Source: Anodontia alba
Taxonomy: Eukaryota; Mollusca; Bivalvia; Lucinida; Lucinidae
Length of the DNA: 64,000 nt
Reading direction: 5' to 3'
Assembly (NCBI GenBank): GCA_964016985.1
Contig: OZ024825.1
Span: 4,086,056-4,150,055 of the forward strand
In this document: positions 54,879-64,000 of the stretch, in pieces
How the letters are laid out: every line of letters starts with the position of its first letter
Position numbering within the stretch: position 1 is the first letter of the stretch
Made by a program: the position numbers and the translations under genes
Notes under the pieces: generated by a model
The model's database searches: none
What the model was told of the DNA's origin: nothing
What the model saw: the letters and a program-made list of their open reading frames with translations, nothing else

Positions 54879-56512
54879 CTGTCCTATCGACATCTTTCGG
54901 AAGGTCGTTTTTTTTGCTTTACACTTTACATAGAAGAATTAAATTTGCAAATTTTTGCCATAATTTAATGCTAAATCATTTGTCGTAACTACAAATGCAC
55001 AAATATTTTTATTTTATTCGTTTGTTTTAAAAAATCAGTTTTTTCATGTTTCTTCTATAGTAGAAATGGCTGTACATTAGGCCGAAATTGTCCTGGGGTG
55101 GGGTGTGGGGGTTACTCTGAATTTTGCCTCCTACATAGGCTAGGACTATTTTTTTTAGGGGGCGGGGTTAGAATGTTGAATTTTACTATTTTGTGGGATT
55201 GAGGGAAAACTGGCTATTTTGGAGGGTATTTGCCATTTGCAGGTATTTTTTGAAGTCACTTTCAAAACTGACTAACTGGCTATTTTTGAGGGTATTTGTC
55301 ATTTGCAGGTATTTTTTTAGGTCACTTTCAAAACTGACTATTTTTGGGGGTCTATCTAAATTATCGGTATTTTTGGGGTAATGTAAGACTCGGAGTTAGA
55401 ACCTTCTGTTGAACTGTTAGTTGTTTTTATTTAGTTTCAACAGCTCTATGTCTGCTATGCATCAGTTCAATGCCATTAAAACAAAAGTGGAGCTACTGTT
55501 GGAAACTTTTTAAAGCACTTATATTACTAATGCTATCATTATACAGGAAAAAAATAAATGAAAACCACACTTTTATAAAAAGAAAGCAAGGGGAATATTT
55601 ATTTGCCGATATTTTTTGGGGTATGGCTGATAAACCGGATATTTTTTGGGGTATGGCCGATATACTATAGACTGGCTCCAGTCGTTTTTGTTTTATAAAT
55701 ATTTCTCTCTTTCTCTACATTATTTTTTTTATCATGATCCTCTTTAATCCAACTTCAAGTTACCTATGGCTGAACAAAAGGGGCTGAAGTAGCCAAGGGA
55801 CTGAAGTAAACAAAAATTCTACAAGCTATACAAGTGTTGTGTCCCCTCAAACAAACAAAAAAAAAAAATAAATAAAAAAAAAGAAAAAAAAAGAAAAATA
55901 AAGAAAGGGTCTGGGGCCAGACTAGATATACTAATATACTAGTTATTTTTTATTTTATTTTTTTTGTGGGGCGTGGGTGGTGGGGGGGAGGTGGGGAGGG
56001 TAAACACTAGTTGCTGGGGCCCAGCCTATGTAGCAGACAAAATTCAGAGTATCCCCCCCCACACACACACACACATACCTACCCCCGTCCCCCCCCCTCC
56101 CCCCACAACCCACCTCTGGGGAAATTGGAAGGGTAGGTACAAGGTTTTCAACAAGATCCATTAGTGGATTTTTTTCTGAAATTTCCGCAATATTGTTGCA
56201 AAATATTAATAATTAAAAATCAGCAAAAATAAACGTAAAAATATTTTCTTACATAAAATATGCAAAAAAAAACCCACAAAAAACAGCACTTTACTACACT
56301 TTAATAAGAAACTTATATAGGTCAGACCAACTTTGACCGTAAACTTAATTCTAGGATAAATATTGAAGAACAAACGACAGTTATAGCAAAGACAAATTGT
56401 TTCTGATAAGTTACGGTCAATCAGAATAGAATATTTTCGTTTAAAAAAAAAAGAAAAGAAAAAGAAAAACGCCTTGCAAAATACATCTTTCCAAGTGATG
56501 TCGAAAGGACAG
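54879..56512. mobile_element. CT-element B: TIR element with different interior
   Basis: Left CTGTCCTATCGACATCTTTC, right GTGATGTCGAAAGGACAG. Subterminal ~200 bp at each end match element A. Interior includes a duplicated ~66-bp block (55209-55345: TATTTGCCATTTGCAGGTAT), two GATATTTTTTGGGGTATGGC units (55607-55665) and G/C-rich simple sequence (55960-56110). No recognisable protein. Confidence 0.6.
55209..55345. repeat. ~66-bp tandem duplication
   Basis: TATTTGYCATTTGCAGGTAT plus TCACTTTCAAAACTGACTA twice, then a partial third. Confidence 0.8.
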
Positions 56513-56544
56513 AATGTTTTCACGTTCTGTGCTGTCCGATAAAG

Positions 56545-56822
56545 CATCACGAAAACATGCCTACATAATGTTGACCCCCTTAAACCCCACTTTTATATAG
56601 TAAAACTGGGGTTTACAGGGGTATACATTATTTTTCTTATTTCTACCAAAAACATAGATTGTGGGTACTCGTTAGAACCGCCTCGCCGAGGCGGTTCTAA
56701 CGAGTACCCACAAATCTATGTTTTGAGCAGAAATATGAAAAATATCAGAATTTTTATCTGAAAATTTTCATTTTTTGGTGGTAAAATTTTCAGTATTTTT
56801 GAAAAGGCATGTTTTTGTATTG
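56545..56822. mobile_element. PM1 copy (R)
   Basis: CATCACG to TTGTATTG, complete palindrome. Confidence 0.9.
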
Positions 56823-56919
56823 GCACACCCAATTCGGCGATATACCGTATTTACCCTTAGGCTAATTATTCGGAACAGACAGACCTGAGCAAACAGTCTA
56901 GAACGCAGCACATCACATA

Positions 56920-57360
56920 CACGGCTGCTTTATCTCCACACGCGCAACACCGTGTTGTGAAAAGAAAATTGTAAGGAGGTCTTCCGGAGGTGGTTGTAGA
57001 GAGTCAGTTAAGGTAATGTTGAAGGTGTGTGTCAATTTAAATAAGACTAACATTTTGGCACGATCACCGATATCAAAATCAGGCGATGTAATTCAACCTC
57101 TCATTTAGTCTCCCATATAACCGGACCGGAATTGTAGTCCTTTAAGCGAATACGGAAAAGAAATCCTTTTTCCGCCGATGCAAGTTCTCCCGATGCAAGG
57201 ATGGTCAGATTTTGCCGTTTTAGTGACAGACAGGCATGTAAAACTCCAGTTCTTGGAGAGATTACAAGTCTCCGGTTAAATACATCAGTCACCGTTTCAG
57301 TGAAGGTTTAACATGTTACTGTGTAGTCCAAAAGAAGTTATATCGCATTTTTTTACCATT
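56920..57360 (+). repeat. Outer left arm of the ~2.5-kb inverted duplication
   Basis: CACACGCGCAACACCGTGTT GTG... down to AACATGTTACTGTGTAGTCC mirrors 59420-59030 with roughly 15% mismatches and small indels. Confidence 0.8.
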
Positions 57361-57640
57361 CATCACGAAAACACGCCTATATAATTTTGACCCCCTTAAA
57401 CCCCACTTTTATATAGTAAAATTGGGGTTTACAGGGGTATACATGATTTTTCTTATTTTGCTCAAAAACATAGATTGTGGGTACTCGTTATAACCGCCTC
57501 GCCGAGGCGGTTCTAACGAGTACCCACAATCTGTATTTTGAGCAGAAATATGAAAAAAATATTAGAATTTTTTATCTGAAAATTTTCATTTTTTGGTGGT
57601 GAAATTTTCAATATATTTGAATAGGCGTGTTTTCGTAATG
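57361..57640. mobile_element. PM1 copy (R) in the left arm
   Basis: CATCACG to CGTAATG. The corresponding point of the right arm (about 59010) lacks it. Confidence 0.9.
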
Positions 57641-57734
57641 GCACAGAAACTATGCATTGTATTGACGGTAGGTACGTAAGGAGAGCGGTGGCGTACGAAA
57701 GACCGGTAGTGACTTTTCAGCTACATTAATTCAA

Positions 57735-58432
57735 GGTTTCAACTTCACGAATTCACGATTTCAGCTTCACGAATTCACGATTTCAACTTCACGAATTCAC
57801 GATTTCAACTTCACGAATTCAACTTCACGAATTCAACTTCATGAATTCACGAATTCAACTTCACGAATTCACGAATTCAACTTCATGAATTCACGAATTC
57901 AACTTCACGAATTCCACTTCACGAATTCAACTTCACTAATTCACGAATTCAACTTCATGAATTCACGAATTCAACTTCACGAATTCCACTTAACGAATTC
58001 AACTTCACGAATTCACGAATTCAGCTTCAAGAATTCACGAATTCAACTTCATGAATTCAACTGTTGAATTCGTGAAGTTGAATTCGTGAAGTTGAATTCG
58101 TGAATTCATGAAGTTGAATTCGTGAATTCGTGAAGTTGAATTCGTGAAGTTGAATTCGTGAAGTTGAATTCGTGAATTCGTGAAGTTGAATTCGTGAATT
58201 CGTGAAGTTGAATTCGTGAAGTGGAATTCGTGAAGTTGAATTCGTGAATTCGTGAAGTTGAATTCGTGAATTCGTGTAGTTGAATTCACGAATTCGTGAA
58301 GTTGAATTCGTGAATTCGTGAAGTTGAATTCGTGAAGTTGAATTCGTGAAGTTGAAATCGTGAATTCGTGAAGTTGAATTCGTGAATTCGTGAAGTTGAA
58401 ATCGTGAATTCGTGAAGTTGAAACCTTGAATT
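57735..58432. repeat. GAATTC-rich minisatellite arranged as a giant hairpin
   Basis: Left half repeats GAATTCAACTTCAC and GAATTCAC; right half repeats the reverse complement GTGAAGTTGAATTC and GTGAATTC. The turn is at about 58060-58067 (ATTCAACTGTTGAATTC). Matching flanks CGAAAGACCGGTAGTG / CACTACCGGTCTTTCG bound it. Confidence 0.95.
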
Positions 58433-58471
58433 AATGTAGTTGAAGTGACACTACCGGTCTTTCGTAGTGGC

Positions 58472-58955
58472 GAGTAAAGGAATATGTGGTGATCGAGAAC
58501 ACCGTGGTTTTTCAACAAGAAAGGACAAAAAAGGTCATCACGAAAACTTGCCTATATAATTCTGACCCCCTTAAACCCCACTTTTATATAGCAAAACTGT
58601 GGTTTACAGGGGTAAACATTATTTTTCTTACGTCTGCTTAAAACAAAGATTGTGGGTACTCGTTAGAACCGCCTCGTTGAGGCGGTTCTAACGAGTACCC
58701 ACAATCTATGTTTCGAGGAGAAATTTGAAAAACTATCAGAATTTTTTATCTGAAAATTTTCATTTTTTTTTTTGGTGGTAAAATTTTCAGTTTATTTGAA
58801 TAGACATGTTTTCGTAATGTAATAATGACACAAGGATTGAAAAATAGGTTTCCGGAACAAATTTGCCGTAACTGGATCAGAAATCATATGTCAAACGCGA
58901 CCGGTAGAATGGAATACGATATTGAAAACCCATGGTCTTGTCATCCCTTTACTGG
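58472..58955. mobile_element. Arm-specific insertion in the right arm (~484 bp, contains PM1)
   Basis: Relative to the left arm (GAGCGGTGGCGTACGAAAGA at about 57682) the right arm has extra sequence bounded by CGAGTAAAGG and CCCTTTACTGG, a short inverted match. PM1 (58536-58819) lies inside. Confidence 0.5.
58536..58819. mobile_element. PM1 copy (R)
   Basis: CATCACG to CGTAATG, complete palindrome with CCTCGTTGAGG centre. Confidence 0.9.
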
Positions 58956-59420
58956 ACACCGCTCTCCTTAAGTACCAGCCGTCAATAAAATGACTAGATT
59001 CTGTGCAATGGCAATAACATGTACTTGTAATATATTTTCTTATGAACTACACAGTAACATGTTACGGTGATGTATTTAACCAGCGATCTGAATCTCTCCA
59101 AGAACTGGAGTTTTACATGCCTGTCTGTCACCAAAACGGCAAAATCTAACCACCCTTGTATCGGGAAACAAACCAACGTTTGTTGTGCCGTATTAGCTGC
59201 TACAGTTCCGGTCTGATTATATGGGAGACTAAATAAGAGGTTGAATTACATCGCCCGATTTTGGATATCGGCGATCGTGTCAAAATGTCAGTCTTATTTC
59301 AACTGACATTACCTTCAACGCTACCTTAACTGACCCTCCGCAACCACCTCCAGAAGATCTTACGATTTTCTTTTCACAACACCGTGTTGCGCGTGTGGAA
59401 ATAAGCAGTTGTGACATCGT
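58956..59420 (-). repeat. Outer right arm of the ~2.5-kb inverted duplication
   Basis: Mirror of 56920-57360 and 57641-57700. Includes CAACACCGTGTTGCGCGTGTGG at its outer end. Confidence 0.8.
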
Positions 59421-59457
59421 GAAACGGACTTTCTCAAATTTAAGAATAAATTTGGGA

Positions 59458-59960
59458 TTAACCCATTTATGCCGAGTGGATACTTCTACCTTAACTCTCT
59501 GGTCCGTTCCATTTCTAGTAAAGGGGGTGTCTGGTTAGTTTTTATTATTAGCTCACCTGGAGCTGCTCCAGGTCAGCTTATGCCATCTTGAAATTCTTCA
59601 AACCACATCTCCTCCCAAACAGTAAGTCAGATTGAGCCGGAACTTGATGGCAGGCATCAGGGTAACATGGAGATTCAGAATCGCTAAATCTTTAAGTTCC
59701 AATATGCAAGATGGGGGCCTTAGTGGCACTCGTGAAACTCTTCAAACAAAAGGCAGTCTGATCTGATAGCCAAGGTAGCCACCATGGCACAGTATAACAT
59801 ATCATGATCACCTACTCTAGGTGAGCGATTTCTGGCCCACGGGCCTCTAGTTACTGTGTTTTACAGACATTCCTTTTACTTAATGCAAACAGTGTGGACC
59901 CTGATCTGGGTCTACACTGTCAATGTCCCTTTTATGGGACATTAGGCATAAATGGATTAA
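59458..59960. mobile_element. P1 MITE split by HL element 3
   Basis: TTAACCCATTTATGCCGAG left, GGCATAAATGGATTAA right. GGTGTCTGGTTAGTTTTTAT matches the P1 interior at 61320-61345 in reverse. Core AAACAGTGTGGACCCTGATC is shortened. Confidence 0.7.
59550..59850. mobile_element. HL element 3: short Helentron/HINE-like copy
   Basis: AGCTCACCTGGAGCTGCTCC at left; TAGGTGAGCGATTTCT then GGCCCACGGGCC and TCTAG at right. It lacks an expanded tandem array. The 3' CTAG fits the Helitron CTRR rule; the other two copies have CTTG. Confidence 0.65.
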
Positions 59961-60704
59961 GTTGTCCGAGTATACAGTACTTTTAGTCTCAATCAGAGTT
60001 GTCAAATACATGCTGTGGATTCTACGTTGTTCGGTAGTACAACTGTTTTTTGAAGATAAGCCAAAAAGTAGTCCACTCGGTTAACTGTTACTCTAACTCC
60101 TTCCGCCTGGTTTATTTCTTTTGTATTTAACGATTATGATGAATTAAATGTTGAAAGCAAAATGGTCAGATTTTCATTAGTTATGTACATGATACTTTGA
60201 AGTAAGAAAATAACAGAAAATGTGCACAGATGTAATGTTTTTTTTTTTTTGTTTTTTTTTTGTTTGTTTTTTTTTTTGTTTTTTGTTCATTTATATCTTA
60301 GACAAAGATGTGCTCGCGTACGATTTTGTTGCTCTATAGGGTTTGTATGTAATATGCAAAAAAAAGGGGATGACCCATTTTCGGACAAACACAAGTTTAG
60401 CTTTTGAAGAAACATAAATAGTCCAAAATAGTGTAAGGGCATATTCGCGAGGTTTAAAATTATCCAAAAAATGAAAGACGGCGTTTCCTCTCTTTGTTTG
60501 TTTGTTTCTTTACATATAAAACAAAGGCCACGAATGGAGAATATTTATGAAACTGGCGTCTCTAGGCATTTCAATCTATTGTTCTCCGCGAATTTGATCA
60601 ACATTGCCAGTATTTCAGTCGTACCGAACAACTGCAGTGCCTTCAGGACTTTGATTAATTTGTTTTTTAGCGATAAAATTGTTGTTTTTTCTCATCTATC
60701 GCAT

Positions 60705-60710
<6 letters not shown>
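59961..60710. other. Intergenic with T-rich tract
   Basis: T-rich run at 60238-60285. Overlapping ORFs have no motif. Confidence 0.4.
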
Positions 60711-60793
<83 letters not shown>

Positions 60794-60794
60794 A
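60711..60794. repeat. (CT)n microsatellite
   Basis: CT alternation with one interruption at about 60770. Confidence 0.95.
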
Positions 60795-60871
60795 AAGACG
60801 GCACGACATGATTGGAATATTATTGATAGGGCCGTTATTAAACTTACATGTAACGCAAGTAAATAAAAAAT

Positions 60872-61088
60872 CATCACGAAAACACGCCTATATAATTTTG
60901 ACCCCTTAAACCCCACTCATATAGTAAAACTGGGATTTACAGGGGTATGTATTATTTTTCTTATTTTGCTAAAGCGAGGCGGTTCTAACGAGTACTCACA
61001 CTCTATGTTTTGAGCAGAAATATGAAAAATATCTTAATTTTTTATCTGAAAATTTTCAATATATTTGAATAGGCGTGTTTTCGTAATG
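60872..61088. mobile_element. PM1 copy (R), one palindrome arm missing
   Basis: CATCACG to CGTAATG; passes from TTATTTTGCTAAAG directly to GCGAGGCGGTTCTAACG. Confidence 0.9.
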
Positions 61089-61189
61089 TAACTTAACAGT
61101 ACCAGCTTGTGAATCATTGCGGATCATCAGCAGTCATTAACTGGGATACTTTTATCCGGACCTATCTTGAAACTGTCGTTTTTAACTCG

Positions 61190-61410
61190 TACCCATTTAT
61201 GCCTAGTGTCCCATAAAAGGGACATTGACAGGCAATGAGGATCAAGATCAGACGCCGCAAAATGCGGCGCGTCTGATCAGGGTGAGCACTATAAGTACAG
61301 AATGTTCTTCAAGAAATGGTAAAAATAAAAACCAACCAGACACCCCTTATATAGGAAATGGACCTGTCCAAAGAACTGGGGCAGAAGAGTCCACTCCGCC
61401 ATAAATGGGT
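61190..61410. mobile_element. P1 MITE
   Basis: ACCCATTTATGCCTAGTGTC left and CCGCCATAAATGGGT right; core AGATCAGACGCCGC...GCGGCGCGTCTGATCAGG. TTAA is not preserved at either border. Confidence 0.7.
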
Positions 61411-61777
61411 GACTATAATTCTCCATGTAGAACACTTTATCCATTTTGCAAATTGACCATTTTATCCATTTTGCAAACTGGTCTTTTTAGACGCCATTGA
61501 TTTCTTATTGATATTGTTTAGTAATCTTTTGCTTACATTGGCCATTCAGGCAATAAGTATATCATCGAATAAAAACCGAAACTATTGTATATCCTTTAGA
61601 CTGAATGACTTCATCCACAGTAAATATATTGGAAGAGTCAAATATCAATTTTTGATAATATGTCAGACAATGTGCTTGAGATATTCCTAAAGAAATATGG
61701 TTAAACTGTTTGCAAACAGTGGCGAACCTGATCAGACGCCGCATTCGCTTCAGTTGTTGCAAATGTTTTAAACTTCA
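61411..61777. other. Intergenic, small duplication
   Basis: TTTATCCATTTTGCAAA-YTG is duplicated in tandem at 61437-61481. No gene. Confidence 0.4.
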
Positions 61778-62027
61778 GTTCGTTTAAAGTTTGACACTCT
61801 TGGTACATTTTTCAGCAGACGACATATTGAAATATTGCCCCCCCCCCCGCCCCCCACGCCCCCCCCCCCCACCCCACCCCAGAGAACAGTTTTGGCATTT
61901 CATGCAAATTGTCTCCAGTGGAGACAATTTGCATAAAATGTCAAATCCTGTGTTTTTGGATAATACTTACAAAACATACCTTCAGTTTGGCGTCTGCTGA
62001 ATTAGCTCAGAGAGTGGTAAAGGTTAA
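61778..62027. mobile_element. P4 MITE
   Basis: TTTAAAGTTTGACACTCTTGG left, CAGAGAGTGGTAAAGGTTAA right; C-rich tract at 61840-61880 and CATGCAAATTGTCTCC/GGAGACAATTTGCAT palindrome. Confidence 0.65.
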
Positions 62028-62029
62028 AT

Positions 62030-62218
62030 AATCAATAAATCGGTCAATGATCATCATATGATGAACAAATTTAGGAAAGTTTGGTGTATGTGTACTTTGG
62101 ATCGATTGTAAAGAATCGACCCAAAACTGGATTTTCGAGAGCTATATGGCTAAGAAATATACATTTCACATCGTTATGTTAACGTAAAGACGAGTAACAG
62201 CGAGGTATTCTAAGATTT
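62030..62218. repeat. Dispersed-repeat fragment
   Basis: AAAGTTTGGTGTATGTGTAC and GATCGATTGTAAAGAATCGA match the 48130-48225 / 53650-53740 family; the ATGTTAACGTAA part matches 40125-40145. Confidence 0.5.
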
Positions 62219-62635
62219 AGCCCATCTATGCCTAGCGTCTCATAAAAGGGAATTTGGCAAACAGTGTAGTCCCAGATCAGTCGTCTGATCATTTACACTG
62301 TTTGCTGTATGTACAGGAATTTCTGTCACAAATGACAATACTAAAAACAAATCAGACACCCCCTAAATTGGAAATAGACCTGTCCAAAAAGAGAGGAAGA
62401 AGCAGCGGACTTGTTAAGGAGTATTTGGTGATAATTATGGAATAATTTTCTCCAGTTCTCCGTACAAACATATGTTGTGGGTACTCATTAGAAGCGCCTC
62501 ACCGAGGCGCTTCTAATGAGTACCCACAACATATGTTTTTATGGAGAAATAAGAAAAATTATCTCATAATTATCACCAAATACTCCTTCTTAACAAGTCC
62601 TCTGAGAAGAGTCCACCAGGCAGAGATTGGGTTAA
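62219..62635. mobile_element. P1 MITE with a nested palindrome
   Basis: CCCATCTATGCCTAGCGTC left, TTGGGTTAA right (TTAA 62632-62635). The right half is interrupted by the hairpin at 62410-62603. Confidence 0.6.
62410..62603. mobile_element. ~190-bp hairpin of the second core family
   Basis: Arms of ~90 bp: GACTTGTTAAGGAGTATTTGG...CCAAATACTCCTTCTTAACAAGTC around ATGTTGTGGGTACTCATTAG and AAGCGCCTCACCGAGGCGCTT. Confidence 0.8.
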
Positions 62636-63068
62636 CAGAACGGTTTTTACAGGTGCACTTTTTTTTTTCGTGTGTCTGTAACCGATTTTTCTAACGTTTA
62701 AGCTCGGTATATGGTATAAGTATACACCTGACATAACTCTAAACTTTCGCCCTTGTAATTGATAACTAAAGCAGGATTTTAAATTTTTACTTTTGAGGTG
62801 TCCAAATTTTACTACCGAACTTTAAACATCTTCGCCATAAAGGTCGCGATTTGGACTGGTTTACAGGTAGACTTTATTGCGTACGTTTTGTATAATAAAA
62901 CAATTTTATTGTTGGTTTAGTATTTTACATTCTCTACCCAAACAGTACACAAATGTGATAGATAAGAAAGCCAGTATATCTTCGCCGTGACTACTTGTAT
63001 AGGATTTTAGTGTCAACACTGAATTTGAATAGTGACTGTAATTCGTTTTATTTATCTGTGAAGGGAAA
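62636..63068. other. Intergenic, nothing recognised
   Basis: No gene or matched repeat. Confidence 0.35.
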
Positions 63069-63298
63069 TTAACCCTTAAAGTGCTAATCAAAACTACAGC
63101 AGATTACATTTTTAAAATATTTAAAAAAAAAAAAAAAAAAAAAGAAATCAGAAAAAATAAGGCTTAATATTTCATGTGAATCGTCTGCGAGCAAACGATT
63201 CACATGAAATATCAAGTCTTATTTTCACTGAAAAATAACAAAATTAATAATTTTAGAATGTCGTCTGCTACATGTTTGCTTGGCGCTTTAAGGGTTAA
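63069..63298. mobile_element. P2 MITE, complete (TTAA-type)
   Basis: TTAACCCTTAAAGTGCTAATC left, GCTTGGCGCTTTAAGGGTTAA right; CATTTTTAAAATATTT then an A run; ATTTCATGTGAATCGTCTGC palindrome. Confidence 0.8.
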
Positions 63299-64000
63299 CC
63301 GCTCCATACTAAAAGAACCGTCAACTCTTATGCGAACTTCGTAGGCCCAGATCAGCCTCAGCATGCAGCACAGTCTGATCGGCCCCTTCAGCGTCTGACA
63401 GAAGATTTCTACAGTTTCAAGTGCTGTTGTAAAGTAGACCGTCGAAGACTATTATCAGACAGCGCGCGTGTGCATACTAATCAATCTGGGCATTCGATGT
63501 TCGCATATGCGCGCCGCGGCACTCGTAATAAATGGGTGTATTTACGATGGAATTCTTTATCAGCCCGCTGGAGACTTGAACAGTTTTTGAAAGGAACCCA
63601 ATAAAGGATATTTTTATTTCAAATGAGGAATGAAAGAGAAAACAGACACGGAATACTAACGATTAATTTTGCTGTGTGTTTTTGTAAAACGCTTTAGTTG
63701 TGTCAAATAAACTATAAATCTTGTCAATATTCCTTATTCAAGTTTATAATGAAAAGTCAATGCAGAAAAGTCTGATGTTTTTGAAGTGTTGATTCGTTTG
63801 GATATGTGCCTGAATTGGGAGCTGGCGACAACGTTGTTCGCTTGTAGTTTCCTTTTTATGAAGTTGTTTGAAATCATAATTTTCGTCACAGTTTGAAAGA
63901 CGAATCGTTGTTAACAAGCAACCATCGGTACATGAAATGTGTGAGTGAATATCCTCAAATGTAGCAGGTTTTTGACTGGAAAAGGTGAATCGAGTGTCCA
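63299..64000. other. Intergenic, GA repeats then nothing
   Basis: GA-like pieces (GCCCAGATCAGCCTCAGC, CACAGTCTGATCGGCC, CGAAGACTATTATCAGAC) to about 63510. The last 490 bp show no gene. Confidence 0.4.

Noticed and set aside
58035..58518. ORFs of 84 and 153 codons rich in HEFNFTNS-type repeats
   Set aside because: They are translations of the GAATTC minisatellite; both strands and several frames are open.
60471..60916. 131-codon ORF and shadows with long Leu-Ser runs
   Set aside because: Produced by the (CT)n microsatellite.

Overview
The window looks like repeat-dense intergenic DNA from an animal nuclear genome, most likely a bivalve mollusc (a heterodont such as a venerid, myid or dreissenid clam; inferred, species not determinable). 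Reasons: one intronless class-A GPCR with metazoan motifs, a plausible spliced exon, jockey/CR1-like and other non-LTR retrotransposon pieces, a tRNA-headed SINE, and several foldback and tandem-repeat element families that I recognise as bivalve-like. There are no operons, rRNA genes, functional tRNA genes or CRISPR arrays.

Gene content is very low. The only convincing complete gene is an orphan rhodopsin-family GPCR on the minus strand (35429-36739). A 153-bp phase 1-1 exon with good splice sites lies at 21658-21810 (+) and belongs to an unidentified gene. At 34-555 (-) there is a decayed element-type ORF with a ribosome-skipping 2A-like motif followed by what looks like an OTU/tegument-like cysteine protease N-terminus. 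A 5'-truncated non-LTR retrotransposon with an intact RT C-terminal frame occupies 5525-7519 between perfect 12-bp target duplications. An older LINE 3' remnant lies at about 13704-14275 (-).

Most of the window is non-autonomous mobile DNA. I use these working names. PM1: a ~280-bp foldback element with termini CATYACGAAAACAYGCCTAT and a central palindrome, 29 delimitable copies in both orientations (16 F, 13 R), roughly 12% of the window. F means it begins CATTACG...CAAATATA; R is the reverse. P1-P4: TTAA-flanked, CCC-starting foldback MITEs that resemble piggyBac-derived elements, each with an internal palindrome. GA: dispersed repeats built on GATCAGACTGCGC/TGCGCAGGCTGATC palindromes. HL: three Helentron/HINE-like elements that start AGCTCACCTGAGC and end with GCTCAGGTGAGC plus a short terminal hairpin and CTCTTG/CTCTAG; two carry internal minisatellites (19 x ~165 bp and ~9 x ~140 bp). 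There are also Tc1/pogo-like TA-flanked MITEs, a 273-bp element with a 9-bp target duplication, two long elements with CTGTCC termini, and many microsatellites.

Layout: 0-5.5 kb, decayed element ORF and foldback fragments; 5.5-7.5 kb, LINE; 7.5-8.5 kb, CpG-rich CGTACG segment; 8.5-23.8 kb, alternating PM1, P-family, SINE and LINE debris with the exon at 21.7 kb; 23.9-27.3 kb, large HL array; 27.5-34.4 kb, P-families plus a perfect 481-bp inverted repeat (30.5 and 33.1 kb) enclosing a nested and internally amplified PM1; 35.4-36.7 kb, GPCR; 37-56 kb, mixed repeats, second HL array nested exactly inside a PM1, and an inverted pair of dispersed repeats; 56.9-59.4 kb, a ~2.5-kb inverted duplication with a GAATTC-rich minisatellite hairpin; 59.4-64 kb, nested P1 copies, CT microsatellite and P2. 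Nested insertions allow several pre-integration sites to be read directly. All boundaries were read by eye and may be off by a few bases.
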